NCBI GenBank assembly: GCA_001604405.1
Contig: LVBL01000059.1
Location: 37,458-101,457, forward strand
DNA: 64,000 nucleotides
Direction: 5' to 3'
Source of the DNA: Spirochaetales bacterium Spiro_10
GTDB taxonomy: Bacteria; Spirochaetota; Spirochaetia; Treponematales; Treponemataceae
A model generated the notes under the pieces. That model saw only the letters and a program-made list of their open reading frames with translations. It had not been told where the DNA came from and made no database searches. Positions 44,200 through 53,223 of the stretch are shown here, one piece after another. Both the position numbers and the translations under genes were made by a program. The first letter of the stretch is position 1, and each line of letters starts with the position of its first letter.

Positions 44200-45521
44200 T
44201 ACGGGTCGTCGTGGGTCTTTTGGCACTTGGAATGGTGGTTTTCGTACATGAGCTCGGACACTTCATCGCGGCGCGTCTTTCCGGCGTTACCGTTGAGACG
44301 TTTTCCATCGGATGGGGTCCGGTTCTCTTCAGGAAAAAAAGAGGGCCGACGGAGTACCGGATTTCCGCCTTGCCGCTCGGAGGCTATTGCGGGATGAAGG
44401 GGGAGCACGCCTTCCGCGAGGCGCTCGACAAGGGGCTGGAAGCGATACCGGCCGAAGCCGACGGATTTTACGGCGCGCATCCGCTCAAGCGCGTGCTCAT
44501 CGCCTTTTCGGGACCGTTTTTCAACCTGCTTTTCGCGGCCGCGGTCTTCGCGGTCGTCAGCGCCGTCGGGTATTCCTACGAGACATACGACAGCAGGATC
44601 ATTCCCGCGGGCCTCTACGAGCCTGAGGCCCCGAAGGCAGCGCTCGAGGCGGGTTTGCGCGAGGGAGACAGGATTGTGGCCCTCGACGGTCAACCCGTCC
44701 AATACTTCTCGGACATTCAGCAATACGTCGGTACGAATCCCGACCGCCGCATCGAGGCGATAGTGGAACGGGACGGAACGACGGTCACCCTCTATATCGT
44801 CCCGGAACTCGACACGAAAACAGGTACGGGAAAAATCGGGGTATACCCGTACGTTCCGCTGGTTGTCGGGAAGGTCGCGCCAGGCTCGGCCGCGGAAACG
44901 AGCGGCATCAGACCCGGGGACAGGATCGTCTCGATCGACGAGACTTCCGTAACCAACCAGGCACAGTTCGCCATGGCGCTCTCCCATAAACCCGAACAGG
45001 CGATAGTTACCGTGGAGCGCGGAGACCTTTCCGTGCGCCTGCCCATAGTGCTGCTCTACCGGGGGAACGGTTCTGTCGAGACGGGTATGGCCTGGAAGAC
45101 AGTCAACGTCACGATTCGCGGTACCGGGCTTCTCGAGAGCGCCCGGGCTGGCGTTTCAAACGTCGCGCGAACGCTCGCGCTAACCGTTCGCGGCATCGCC
45201 CTTCTTTTCCGCGGAGTCGAGCTGAGCGAGGCGGTTTCGGGTCCGGTGCGGATAACGATGATGATCGGCGAGGTAGCGGAGACGAGCCTCACCGGCGTTG
45301 CGGAATTGCTCGGCGTCATTTGCGTGTCCCTGTTTCTCATGAACTTGCTCCCCATTCCCATACTTGACGGCGGGATCATACTGTTCAGCGTGCTTGAGAT
45401 GCTCAAGGGAAAGCCCCTGAGACCCAAGACGCTCTATTACGTCCAGTTCATCGGCGTCGGCTTCATCCTTTTCGTTTTCGCGTTTGCCCTTTTCGGCGAT
45501 ATACAATATCTCTTGAAGTGA
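44196..45521 (+). CDS. rseP: Site-2 intramembrane metalloprotease RseP
   Basis: 441 residues. The active site HELGH lies in the first membrane helix, and NLLPIPILDGGIILF supplies the other zinc ligand in the C-terminal part. PDZ-like repeats appear in the middle (GLREGDRIVALDGQPV; GIRPGDRIVSIDETSV). It cleaves membrane-bound anti-sigma factors or signal peptides after a first cut. Two adjacent GTG codons (44193, 44196) are possible; I use the second because AAGGAG is 8 bases away and it gives a GTGA overlap with the dxr stop. Confidence 0.92.
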   Translation: MIRVVVGLLALGMVVFVHELGHFIAARLSGVTVETFSIGWGPVLFRKKRGPTEYRISALPLGGYCGMKGEHAFREALDKGLEAIPAEADGFYGAHPLKRVLIAFSGPFFNLLFAAAVFAVVSAVGYSYETYDSRIIPAGLYEPEAPKAALEAGLREGDRIVALDGQPVQYFSDIQQYVGTNPDRRIEAIVERDGTTVTLYIVPELDTKTGTGKIGVYPYVPLVVGKVAPGSAAETSGIRPGDRIVSIDETSVTNQAQFAMALSHKPEQAIVTVERGDLSVRLPIVLLYRGNGSVETGMAWKTVNVTIRGTGLLESARAGVSNVARTLALTVRGIALLFRGVELSEAVSGPVRITMMIGEVAETSLTGVAELLGVICVSLFLMNLLPIPILDGGIILFSVLEMLKGKPLRPKTLYYVQFIGVGFILFVFAFALFGDIQYLLK

Positions 45522-45534
45522 CCGGAGGCGTTGC

Positions 45535-46143
45535 ATGAGAAAGATTACGTGCCATTGCGAGCAGGAATTCAGCGTAGATATCCCCGAAACGGTCGATCTC
45601 GACAAGAATCCGGCAATCCTTTCGGACGTCGCGACGGGTACCTTTTTGGCGTGCGTCTGTCCCGCCTGCAATGCGGAATTACACCTGGATTTGCGCACGA
45701 CGTTTGAATGGCCTTCGAAGGGGATCGTTCTTACGCTCATCCCCGAGCTCGAGCGGCTTTCGCTCCTTTCGGGCGCGATTGCCCCCCGCGCCGGGGAGAC
45801 CTTCGTCGCGGGATACGCGGAACTCGCGGACCGTCTCGCCGTCCTTTCGGCTGGCCTCGAGCCTGTCGCGATCGAGGCGCTGAAACTCCGCCTGCTCGAG
45901 CGGGCGAGAGAGACGAATCCCGCGAACTCGCCTACCCTGATCTTCGAACGTTCTACGGAGTCCGGGGATCTCGTGTTTCACGCGCATGGCGTGCGCGACG
46001 GCGAAGTCGCCGTAACGACGGTACCGCGCAGGATTTACGACGCGATCCTCGAGGAATACGGGAAGAACCCGGATAACGAGGACTTCAAGGCGCTTGTAAA
46101 CGGATCCTATATCTCCGTCAGAAACGTTATAGTTGAGGATTGA
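45535..46143 (+). CDS. CpXC domain protein
   Basis: 202 residues. N-terminal CHC...and CPAC cysteines (Cys-His-Cys near residue 6-8; VCPACNAELHLDLRTTF near 40-55) match the CpXC zinc-binding domain (PF14353). The C-terminal part is helical, with no signal peptide, so the protein is cytoplasmic. GGAGG lies before ATG. Function unknown; it is often found with rseP in spirochaetes, from my memory of their gene order. Confidence 0.72.
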   Translation: MRKITCHCEQEFSVDIPETVDLDKNPAILSDVATGTFLACVCPACNAELHLDLRTTFEWPSKGIVLTLIPELERLSLLSGAIAPRAGETFVAGYAELADRLAVLSAGLEPVAIEALKLRLLERARETNPANSPTLIFERSTESGDLVFHAHGVRDGEVAVTTVPRRIYDAILEEYGKNPDNEDFKALVNGSYISVRNVIVED

Positions 46144-48050
46144 TGCGTATGTCCATTTCACACGCGCGAAGTCTTGCCGCGTTTTTATTGGCGTTTCTTG
46201 CCGTCTCGCACCTTTCGTTTGCGCGTGAAACCGGCTCGACGCGGGTATCGCGGAGGCACGGAAGGTCGGTTCTGAGCCTCGCGTCCATACCCGGTACCGG
46301 TTCCTTCTTCAGCGGCGGCGAGGACGGCTTCGTCTCGCGCCATGACGGAGGTACCGGCGACGAAACATGGCAGATATCGGATTTGCCGATTCGCATTATC
46401 GCGGCGCATCCTTCCGGGGACGTCATTGCGTGTTATGAGTCCGACGGATTCACCACCCATCGCCTTTCTGTCTGGAACTGGGAGAAGAAAACGCGGGTAT
46501 TCGCGAAACGCTTCCGGGATTCAATCACCTCCGTTTCATGGTCCGCGCGCGGCAGCTGGATCATGGTCGGAAGCACGTCGCTCGAGGGCTTCACCGTCAT
46601 CGACGGCAAATCGGGAGAGGCGAGGCGGATGTTCAAGACGCCGCAGGGTCTCGTATACCTCAGCGTGACCGGGGCCTCCGAAAACAGCGTCATGACCTAC
46701 GGCCCTTCCGGAAAGATCCGGTATACGGACGCCTCCTCCGGTTCAGAACGCGCGGTATACGACGGCCCGGCCGATATCACGAATGCCGTGGTTCACGCCA
46801 ACAACCGGATCATATCCGGATTCACGGGCGGTTCCGTCGTTTCTATTGACGCGACCAAGGGAACTGTCGTCGATTCATACGAATCCGGAGAACCAGTATT
46901 CGCGACCATGCCCGCTGATCCCGTACCTGTATGGATCGAGCGGACAGGACCGGGGTACTCGCTTCGCGCCGGCAAGGCCGCTTCCCCGCGCTTCTCTCCT
47001 CCCAACGGATCGAAGATAACCTCGGCTACGGGGCTTCCGGGCCTGTTCGCGCTCGGTACCGACTCCGGCCTCGTGCTCACCTTTCCGCGCGGGGATTATT
47101 CCGCATCACAGCCGGTACCGGCCGAGACCCGGAACGAGGCGATCATTCCGGCCGACGACATCGTTACTACCGGTGATACGCTCTACATCCTGGCAGGCGG
47201 GACGGTATACGCCTCCAATGATCCTTCTGTCTACCCCGCACGCGTATTCGGCGGCATTCAGGCGGATCGCATGGAGATCGTCGGCGCGACATTCGTATTC
47301 TGGTCATCGATCTCTGCCTCACCTTTGATAGCGACTTCTCTTTCAGGCGACGGACGCCGGGAACTGTACGTTCCCGGTGAGAGGATTACCTCGCTCAACC
47401 ACAATGACGGCGTAATCGCCTTCGTGGAGGGATCAAGCACCGCAATCGTCATCAGGCCTGAATCAGAGGGAGAGCCGTTCCGTTACTCAGGTGCCGGCCT
47501 CCAGGACGCGGTTCCCCTAACTCGCGACTCGGTCATCGTCTCGAAGTCCTCGACATCGCGTTCTCCGTTCCCGTTGCTGTTCATCAACAGCGACACGGGA
47601 GAAACCGTTCCCCTGCCGGTCCAGGGGGATCTCTGCTATTCCCTCAAACTCTCGAATCCGGAGAGGAACGAGCTTCGCGGATTTGTCGTCAAGGGAGGAA
47701 ATCCCCCCTCGACCGAGCTTGTTACGGTGCGCGTTGACCCGGTTGCGATAGCCTCGACAAGGACGACCGTGCATGCCACTTACAAGGACGAGGACCTTCG
47801 GGCGACGCTCGCGGTCGACTCGAAGTCGATTCTGACCAATCTCGGCAAGGCGAACCTTGCGGTTATCGACCCGTCCTCCGGACGGCAGCGGCCGCTTGTT
47901 CGGGATTATGCCCTTCCCGCCAAGGGCGCGATTCTTGACGGCTTCATCGTGAGCCTCAATTATGACGGTTCCCTTACCTGGTACGAAAAACAGGGGAAGG
48001 GCATAGCGGCGACCGCCGTTCTCGTCGGGATTGATGAATGGGCGCAATAA
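46143..48050 (+). CDS. Exported beta-propeller (WD40/PQQ-like) protein
   Basis: 635 residues with a signal peptide (about 1-25, Phe-Ala-Arg cut region) and repeated blocks of about 40-60 residues that look like beta-propeller blades (LSLASIPGTGSFFSGGEDGFVSRHDGGTGDETWQIS, SVSWSARGSWIMVGSTSLEGFTVIDGKSGEARRMF, GKIRYTDASSGSERAVYDG, NRIISGFTGGSVVSIDATKGTVVDSY). No catalytic motif seen. ATG 46143 overlaps the CpXC stop (TGATG). Convergent with dnaB. Confidence 0.7.
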   Translation: MRMSISHARSLAAFLLAFLAVSHLSFARETGSTRVSRRHGRSVLSLASIPGTGSFFSGGEDGFVSRHDGGTGDETWQISDLPIRIIAAHPSGDVIACYESDGFTTHRLSVWNWEKKTRVFAKRFRDSITSVSWSARGSWIMVGSTSLEGFTVIDGKSGEARRMFKTPQGLVYLSVTGASENSVMTYGPSGKIRYTDASSGSERAVYDGPADITNAVVHANNRIISGFTGGSVVSIDATKGTVVDSYESGEPVFATMPADPVPVWIERTGPGYSLRAGKAASPRFSPPNGSKITSATGLPGLFALGTDSGLVLTFPRGDYSASQPVPAETRNEAIIPADDIVTTGDTLYILAGGTVYASNDPSVYPARVFGGIQADRMEIVGATFVFWSSISASPLIATSLSGDGRRELYVPGERITSLNHNDGVIAFVEGSSTAIVIRPESEGEPFRYSGAGLQDAVPLTRDSVIVSKSSTSRSPFPLLFINSDTGETVPLPVQGDLCYSLKLSNPERNELRGFVVKGGNPPSTELVTVRVDPVAIASTRTTVHATYKDEDLRATLAVDSKSILTNLGKANLAVIDPSSGRQRPLVRDYALPAKGAILDGFIVSLNYDGSLTWYEKQGKGIAATAVLVGIDEWAQ

Positions 48051-48063
48051 GGGCGAGCCGGGT

Positions 48064-49398
48064 TTAGTCCCTGCTTTTCGAGACGAACTTCGTGTATCGG
48101 GGAAGGAAAAGGATGTCGATGTCGCCGATCGGGCCGTTACGCTGTTTCGCGACGATGAGCTCCGTGTCGACGGCCTGATCCCGGTCACCGCCGTCCTTGT
48201 TCGAGCTCACGCGCTCGCGGTGCAGGAACATGACGACGTCGGCGTCCTGCTCGATCGAACCGGACTCTCGCAAATCGGCGAGCATCGGTTTTTTTCCCTC
48301 GGCGTCGCGACGAACCTGGGAAAGCGCGACAACGGGGATATTCAGCTCGCGCGCGAGGCTCTTGAGAGACCGCGAAACCTCGGCGATTTGTTCGTGACGC
48401 GGGATCATGCTGTTCTCGCTCGTAATCAACGTCAGATAGTCGATGAATATGATCTCCACCGAATACTGCGCGCGAAGGCGCCGGGCCATCGCGCGCAAAT
48501 CAAGCAGCTTCATGTTCGGCATGTCCACGATATAGAGCGGCGCGTCGTAGATCCTGCCTGCCGCGTCCTGAATCGCCTGAAAGTCGCTCATCTTGAGAAG
48601 GCCGGTTCGTATTTTCTCAGAGGGGATATGCGACTCTTGCGAAATCATTCGCTGGATGAGCTGCATATCCGACATTTCCAGGGAAAAGAATGCCGCGGGA
48701 ATCCGTTCCTTGATGGAGATGTGCGCCACCATGGAAAGCGCGAGCGCCGTCTTTCCGACGGAAGGACGCGCACCGATGATGATCAGCTCCGATTTCTGGA
48801 AGCCGCTCGTCATCTGGTCAAGCTCGATAAGCCCCGAGGGTATGCCCGTGAAGGCGTCCCTCGTGTGATAGAGCTTCTCGATCGCCTCGATCGCGAGCGG
48901 GATTATCTCTTTGGGGGTCTTGAACGTAGCCGACTGGTTCGCGTCGGTGAGCTCGAAGATGCGCTTTTGCGCGTCCTCGAGTACCGCACGGCTCTCCCGG
49001 GACTCGTTGTGCGCCTCGGCGATTATCTTGTTCGAGATGACGAGCAATGAGCGCCTTACCGACTGTTCCAGCACGATCTTGGCGTAGTATTCGACGTTTG
49101 CGCTCGTAGGAACGGTATCCGTCAGCGCGGAGACGTATCCGGGGCCGCCCGCCGCGGCGAGTATGCCTTCCTGGCGCAACTCCTCGATAAGCGTGATCAG
49201 GTCGACCCGCTGTCCCTTTCCGAACAGCGAGATGATCGCCTGAAAAATCTTCTGGTTTTGTAATGAATAGAAATTATCCGGCCGAAGATACCGGATTACG
49301 GTTCCCACGGCATCCGCGTCAAGAAGGAGAGCGCCTAAGGTCGCCTGCTCCGCCTCGAGATTATGGGGCGGAACCTTGTCTTTCAGCGGATTGCTCAT
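48064..49398 (-). CDS. dnaB: Replicative DNA helicase
   Basis: 444 residues. The N-terminal domain begins with PPHNLEAEQATLGALLLDADAVG, and the RecA-like C-terminal domain has Walker A GARPSVGKTALALS, and VALSQVRRDAEGKKPMLADLRESGSIEQDADVVMFLHR. It unwinds the replication fork and binds the DnaG primase at 24797-26593. No Shine-Dalgarno is obvious for ATG 49398, which lies 22 bases after rplI, so it may rely on upstream translation. Confidence 0.96.
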   Translation of the reverse strand: MSNPLKDKVPPHNLEAEQATLGALLLDADAVGTVIRYLRPDNFYSLQNQKIFQAIISLFGKGQRVDLITLIEELRQEGILAAAGGPGYVSALTDTVPTSANVEYYAKIVLEQSVRRSLLVISNKIIAEAHNESRESRAVLEDAQKRIFELTDANQSATFKTPKEIIPLAIEAIEKLYHTRDAFTGIPSGLIELDQMTSGFQKSELIIIGARPSVGKTALALSMVAHISIKERIPAAFFSLEMSDMQLIQRMISQESHIPSEKIRTGLLKMSDFQAIQDAAGRIYDAPLYIVDMPNMKLLDLRAMARRLRAQYSVEIIFIDYLTLITSENSMIPRHEQIAEVSRSLKSLARELNIPVVALSQVRRDAEGKKPMLADLRESGSIEQDADVVMFLHRERVSSNKDGGDRDQAVDTELIVAKQRNGPIGDIDILFLPRYTKFVSKSRD

Positions 49399-49420
49399 GG
49401 GTAGGTCTGCGTGGTACCGA

Positions 49421-50014
49421 TTACTCCGCGTCCGACTCTTCGGATGCCGGCGCTTCAGCGGTTACCGCCGGCTCGGAAGCCGCGTCCGGGGCCTCGGAAC
49501 GGGCATCGTCTTCCTCATGCCTTCTGCGGGGCCGCTCGGCACGGGGGGCGGTCGAACGCTCGGTCTCGGGCTGGGCTTCGACGACGATCTGAACCGAGGC
49601 GGTTGCCTGTTCGTAGAGGTGTACGGTGACGGTATACTTTCCGACGCTCTTGAACGTCAGACCGGGAAGCTCGACGCGCTTCCGCTCGATCTCGAATCCG
49701 AGCTTGTTGAGCTCGTCGACGATCGTCTGGTTCGTTACCGCTCCATAGAGCTTGCCGTTCGCTCCGGCGGGCATGACGAGGTTAACGGTCGTAGCCTCGA
49801 GCTTCTCCCTGAGGGACGCGGCCGCGGCACGCTTGGAGTCCTTTCGAGCCTCGATATCGGCCCTTTTGCCGTCAAAAAAAGCCTTGGTCATGTCGTTGCA
49901 CGGCACCGCGAGATTTCTCGGAAACAGATAGTTCCGCGCGTATCCCGTGGCGACGTCCTTGATATCGCCCTCTTCGCCGAGGTGCTTTACGTCCTGATTG
50001 AGAATGACTTTCAT
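49421..50014 (-). CDS. rplI: 50S ribosomal protein L9 with long C-terminal extension
   Basis: 197 residues. L9 core MKVILNQDVKHLGEEGDIKDVATGYARNYLFPRNLAV through the C-terminal RNA-binding domain ending at about residue 150. The last ~45 residues are an acidic, Ala/Glu/Arg-rich extension of low complexity that typical L9 (about 150) lacks. It stabilises the L1 stalk and reading-frame maintenance. Confidence 0.95.
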   Translation of the reverse strand: MKVILNQDVKHLGEEGDIKDVATGYARNYLFPRNLAVPCNDMTKAFFDGKRADIEARKDSKRAAAASLREKLEATTVNLVMPAGANGKLYGAVTNQTIVDELNKLGFEIERKRVELPGLTFKSVGKYTVTVHLYEQATASVQIVVEAQPETERSTAPRAERPRRRHEEDDARSEAPDAASEPAVTAEAPASEESDAE

Positions 50015-50042
50015 ACACGAGCTCCTTACAGATTGGTTTGCG

Positions 50043-50077
50043 GTTTCCCCGTCGTCCAGGAGTCGGATCGGGGAAAC
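50043..50077. other. Inverted repeat between rplI and rpsR (left hairpin)
   Basis: GTTTCCCCG (50043-50051) and CGGGGAAAC (50069-50077) form a perfect 9-base-pair stem with a 17-base loop in the 143-base gap. No U-run follows in either strand. Confidence 0.6.
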
Positions 50078-50109
50078 GAACTATTTGAACGATTCGAGCC
50101 GTTCAACTG

Positions 50110-50146
50110 CCGTCCCTGGAGACCCATGGGCGATCCCCGGGGACGG
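50110..50146. other. Inverted repeat between rplI and rpsR (right hairpin)
   Basis: CCGTCCC (50110-50116) pairs with GGGACGG (50140-50146). The two hairpins lie in tandem and may be an mRNA structure that sets the rpsR/rplI ratio. Confidence 0.5.
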
Positions 50147-50157
50147 AATCGGATAAC

Positions 50158-50466
50158 TTAACCCTGGACGTACGGAAGCATCGCGAGCGCGCGTGCGCGC
50201 TTTATCTCGAGCGCGAGCCGGCGCTGGTGCTTGGCGCACGTACCGGTAATCCTGCGGGGAAGGATCTTTCCGCGCTCGGTCGTATAACGGCGAAGCCCGT
50301 CGGAGTCCTTGTAGTCAATCTTGGTTTTCTGGGTGCAGAACCGGCACACCTTCTTTCGGAAGAACATCTTGCCTTTTCTTCCGCCGCCGCCACGGTCGTC
50401 GGCGTCGCGAAGAACATCCTGCATCTGCATATCCTGATCCATATCTTTCATCCTTTCGTCAGACAT
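50158..50466 (-). CDS. rpsR: 30S ribosomal protein S18 with N-terminal extension
   Basis: 102 residues. S18 core begins at [50 protein letters not shown], with CRFC and C-A-K-H (zinc-type S18). About 30 residues of acidic and Gly/Arg-rich sequence precede it, whereas most S18 are ~75 residues long. AAGGAG is 8 bases before the ATG. Confidence 0.95.
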   Translation of the reverse strand: MSDERMKDMDQDMQMQDVLRDADDRGGGGRKGKMFFRKKVCRFCTQKTKIDYKDSDGLRRYTTERGKILPRRITGTCAKHQRRLALEIKRARALAMLPYVQG

Positions 50467-50477
50467 ACCTAATCTCC

Positions 50478-50951
50478 TTAAAATGGAATATCGTCGGGGA
50501 AATCGGCGGGCGGTTCGTCACGTTCCTGCCTCGGGGCGGACGGGACGTCCGGCCGTCTCTGGTAGGGCTGTTGACTCTGCTCGGGTTGCGACTGGCCGGA
50601 CGCTCCAAACGAGCCTCCGGATCCGCCGGTTCCCCCGAGCAACTGGACGTTATTCGCGTTTATCTCGACCTTGCTGCGCGACTGTCCGTCCTGTTCCCAA
50701 CGGTTCTGATGAAGCTCTCCCTCTACCGCGACCTGTTTCCCCTTGACGAGGTACTGGTTAATGGACTCGCCAGCGCGACCCCACAGCACGATATCGAAGA
50801 AATTGGCCTCGTCGACCCACTGGTCGCCGTTTTTCCGCCGTTTATTGACCGCGATGGCAAACTTGCAGACAGCCATGCCGCCGGAGGTGTATTTCAACTC
50901 CGCGTCACGGGTGAGCCGTCCAATCAGTATTACGTGATTTACATCGGCCAT
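50478..50951 (-). CDS. ssb: Single-stranded DNA-binding protein
   Basis: 157 residues. OB-fold with [19 protein letters not shown] and [35 protein letters not shown]; the flexible Gln/Gly/Ser tail ends in the acidic DFPDDIPF peptide that binds repair and replication partners. AGGAGG is ahead of ATG. It coats ssDNA at the fork, with DnaB and DnaG elsewhere in the window. Confidence 0.96.
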   Translation of the reverse strand: MADVNHVILIGRLTRDAELKYTSGGMAVCKFAIAVNKRRKNGDQWVDEANFFDIVLWGRAGESINQYLVKGKQVAVEGELHQNRWEQDGQSRSKVEINANNVQLLGGTGGSGGSFGASGQSQPEQSQQPYQRRPDVPSAPRQERDEPPADFPDDIPF

Positions 50952-50969
50952 GGGTCCCTCCTGTCGTAC

Positions 50970-51251
50970 TTACTCGTCAACCCTGACAAAAAGGAACGTC
51001 AGTATGTTCACGTTAAGCTTGAATTGACGATCCATCTCCACGATCTTCTCGGGAGCCGCGAGGATGTTGAACAGCATGTACCGTCCCCTCGTTCTCTTCT
51101 TGATTTCATAGGTAAGGTCGCGGTCGCCGTACGGCTCCTCGCTCTTCGTCTGCGCGCCGAAATCCGCGAGTACCTTGCGTACCCCGTCGGCGCCTGCCTT
51201 GAACTGGTCTTCCTCAAGCGGGAAAACGACCATCAGTTCATACGTTCTCAT
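50970..51251 (-). CDS. rpsF: 30S ribosomal protein S6
   Basis: 93 residues. S6 fold, MRTYELMVVFPLEEDQF and the KRTRGRYMLFNILAAP/EMDRQFKLNVNILTFLFVRVD stretch. S6 binds S18 (rpsR) in the 30S platform. GAGGAGG lies just before ATG. First gene of rpsF-ssb-rpsR-rplI-dnaB. Confidence 0.95.
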   Translation of the reverse strand: MRTYELMVVFPLEEDQFKAGADGVRKVLADFGAQTKSEEPYGDRDLTYEIKKRTRGRYMLFNILAAPEKIVEMDRQFKLNVNILTFLFVRVDE

Positions 51252-51401
51252 GTTTCCTCCTCATGGACACATTACTGGGCCCGCTAACGAGCGTTCACGA
51301 CGTATGTGACGCGAGCGCGGTTGCGGGCGGGAGTTGGTTCGGGGACGAAGGCCCCCTTTGCTTGTCGGGAATTTTGGCAAAACCGCCATAACCGGCAATA
51401 A

Positions 51402-51430
51402 ACTTTACCAGTTCCGTCCTCTTTGGTCAA
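51402..51430 (-). promoter_or_regulatory. Promoter for the rpsF-ssb-rpsR-rplI-dnaB operon
   Basis: Minus strand TTGACC (51425-51430), 17 bases, TAAAGT (51402-51407). The leader to rpsF is about 145 bases and holds several small hairpins; I could not pick out the known S6:S18-binding leader element. Confidence 0.65.
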
Positions 51431-51482
51431 GGCTGGATTCCTCCGTGCCGATATATACTACAGGATCAGGAGGAGGTCGATA

Positions 51483-51923
51483 ATGCTTCATACTATCATA
51501 TTTCAGGACAATATTTACCAACTTGCGCGCTCCATCGACACCCTCTACGAAGGCCTTTTACTGGACCTTAGCGAGGATATCTTTCTGGACAAGGCGATCG
51601 ACGACCTTCTTTTTTTTGACGTAGCCTTGCAGAAAACGACGAAACTTGTACGAGACAACAACCGGATAGCGGACTACATCGAAATACTGCACTCGCTCCA
51701 CTCCTGCGAGGACCGGTTTATCCGGCTCCTAGACCATATCCTGCAGGGTAAAGGTTCGATGAGCGTCGCCTTCGCGCAATTCCTGACCAAGATACAGGGT
51801 ATACGCAACGCGCACGCCTTGCTCAGGACCGACATAGGCGCCGGGATCCGCAAGGGCGACGCGGGAGCCGACGCGCGCGACGTCGTATCCCGCAGCGAGT
51901 TGAGCGAACTTCTGAATTTCTGA
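51483..51923 (+). CDS. Hypothetical helical protein
   Basis: 146 residues from ATG 51483, AGGAGGAGG ahead; earlier codons in the frame are ignored. Mostly alpha-helical, no signal or membrane segment, with Asp/Leu-rich early part and Lys-Gly/Ala tail (SRSELSELLNF end). A TATACT -10 at 51454 lacks a good -35. No family recognised. It is divergent from rpsF with about 231 bases between starts and just before the flavoprotein. Confidence 0.7.
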   Translation: MLHTIIFQDNIYQLARSIDTLYEGLLLDLSEDIFLDKAIDDLLFFDVALQKTTKLVRDNNRIADYIEILHSLHSCEDRFIRLLDHILQGKGSMSVAFAQFLTKIQGIRNAHALLRTDIGAGIRKGDAGADARDVVSRSELSELLNF

Positions 51924-51929
51924 TATACT
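51900..51929 (+). promoter_or_regulatory. Promoter for the flavoprotein gene, predicted leaderless
   Basis: TTGAGC (51900-51905), 18 bases, TATACT (51924-51929), then six bases (CCGCGC) to ATG 51936. No Shine-Dalgarno. It lies in the last codons of the preceding gene. Confidence 0.6.
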
Positions 51930-51935
51930 CCGCGC

Positions 51936-53222
51936 ATGACAATCTACGACTGCGTAATCGTCGGTTCGGGTCCCGCAGGGCTCGCGGCCGCGTTTGGCAT
52001 ACTGGAATCGCGTCCACAGGCCAGAGTGCTACTTCTCGAGCGGGCGCGCGTTTCCTCGGGCGGTCTGAGAAACGATTGCAAGATGAATTTTACCTGGCCG
52101 ATCGGGTTTCCCTCCGAATACTGGACGCGGGAGATCGCGGCCGGATACCTCTTCCGCACGGAGGAGTTTCTCAAGCCCGCAATAATGGGCCAGACGAACC
52201 TTTCGACATACCAGCGACGCGCCGAACGCATAGGCGTGGAGCTTCTCATGGTGCGGCAGTCACACCTCGGCACAGACGGCGGGCTGAGGCTCATCAAGGA
52301 TCTTGTCACGCGGCTGGAATCCTCGGGCGTCGAGGTTTCCCTCGAGGAAGAGCTCGTCTCGATAGACCGCGCGACAAAGACGGCGGTCACCGGTAAAAGA
52401 AGCGTCGGATATGACCAACTCGTCGTGGCGCCAGGCAGGCACGGGTTCGACTTCCTCAGGCAATTCATGCGCGCGAACGAGATCGAATACACGGACAACA
52501 GCATCGACGTCGGCGTTCGCGTCGAGACCAAAATCGAGAACTATCCGATCGTACGCGACTATTATGACCCCAAATTCCTCTTTCCCGAGCGCACGAGAAC
52601 CTTTTGCACCAACTCGGGGGCTGCCCATGTCGTGCAGGAGCAGTATACCGCGGCCAACGGACAGCCGTACTACAGCGTCAACGGGCACGCGTGGTCAAAC
52701 GAGCGGGAGTCGAACGGTCTCGTAAACTTCGCCGTTCTCAGAAGCGTCGAGTTCACGCGGCCCCTCGCGTCCGGGCAGGATTACGCGGAGTTTCTCGCGC
52801 AACTGGCCATGCTTACCGGCGGCGGACATCCCATCATGCAGCGCATAGGCGATTTCAGGCTTGGAAAGAGGACGACGAAGGAAGGCCTTAACGAGGATCT
52901 CTACGATTTCGCGCCGTCGCTCGCGTCGTGCACCCCGGGCGATATCAGTCTCGCGATGCCGGCCAAGTTCCTGCGATCCATCTGGAAGGCGCTGAAACAG
53001 CTCGACACCATCGTGCCCGGACTGTTGCACCCCGCGACGATACTCTATTATCCCGAAATCAAACTCTACGCCAACAAGCCCGCCTTTCGTGACCAGTACT
53101 TCCAGGCCGCCGAGGATATCTATCTGATCGGAGACGGTGCCGGCACCTCACGCGGCATCACCGGAGCCTGGGCATCCGGGCTCAGGGCCGCGGACGGAAT
53201 CCGCAGGAAAAAGGGGTGGTGA
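51936..53222 (+). CDS. FAD-dependent oxidoreductase (COG2509-like)
   Basis: 428 residues. N-terminal VIVGSGPAGLAAAFGIL is a dinucleotide (FAD) GxGxxG motif, followed by SGGLRNDCKMNFTWPIGFP, and a C-terminal LIGDGAGTSRGITGAWASGLRAADGI block that binds the FAD adenosine end. The layout matches the uncharacterised COG2509 flavoproteins. The Cys in SSGGLRNDC and a downstream CTNSGAAH motif are candidate redox or substrate residues. Substrate unknown. The stop is close to rsmD. Confidence 0.78.
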   Translation: MTIYDCVIVGSGPAGLAAAFGILESRPQARVLLLERARVSSGGLRNDCKMNFTWPIGFPSEYWTREIAAGYLFRTEEFLKPAIMGQTNLSTYQRRAERIGVELLMVRQSHLGTDGGLRLIKDLVTRLESSGVEVSLEEELVSIDRATKTAVTGKRSVGYDQLVVAPGRHGFDFLRQFMRANEIEYTDNSIDVGVRVETKIENYPIVRDYYDPKFLFPERTRTFCTNSGAAHVVQEQYTAANGQPYYSVNGHAWSNERESNGLVNFAVLRSVEFTRPLASGQDYAEFLAQLAMLTGGGHPIMQRIGDFRLGKRTTKEGLNEDLYDFAPSLASCTPGDISLAMPAKFLRSIWKALKQLDTIVPGLLHPATILYYPEIKLYANKPAFRDQYFQAAEDIYLIGDGAGTSRGITGAWASGLRAADGIRRKKGW

Positions 53223-53223
53223 G

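Noticed and set aside
51252..51401. S6:S18-binding leader motif before rpsF
   Set aside because: I could see several small hairpins but not a convincing match to the known conserved bulge; a covariance search is needed.
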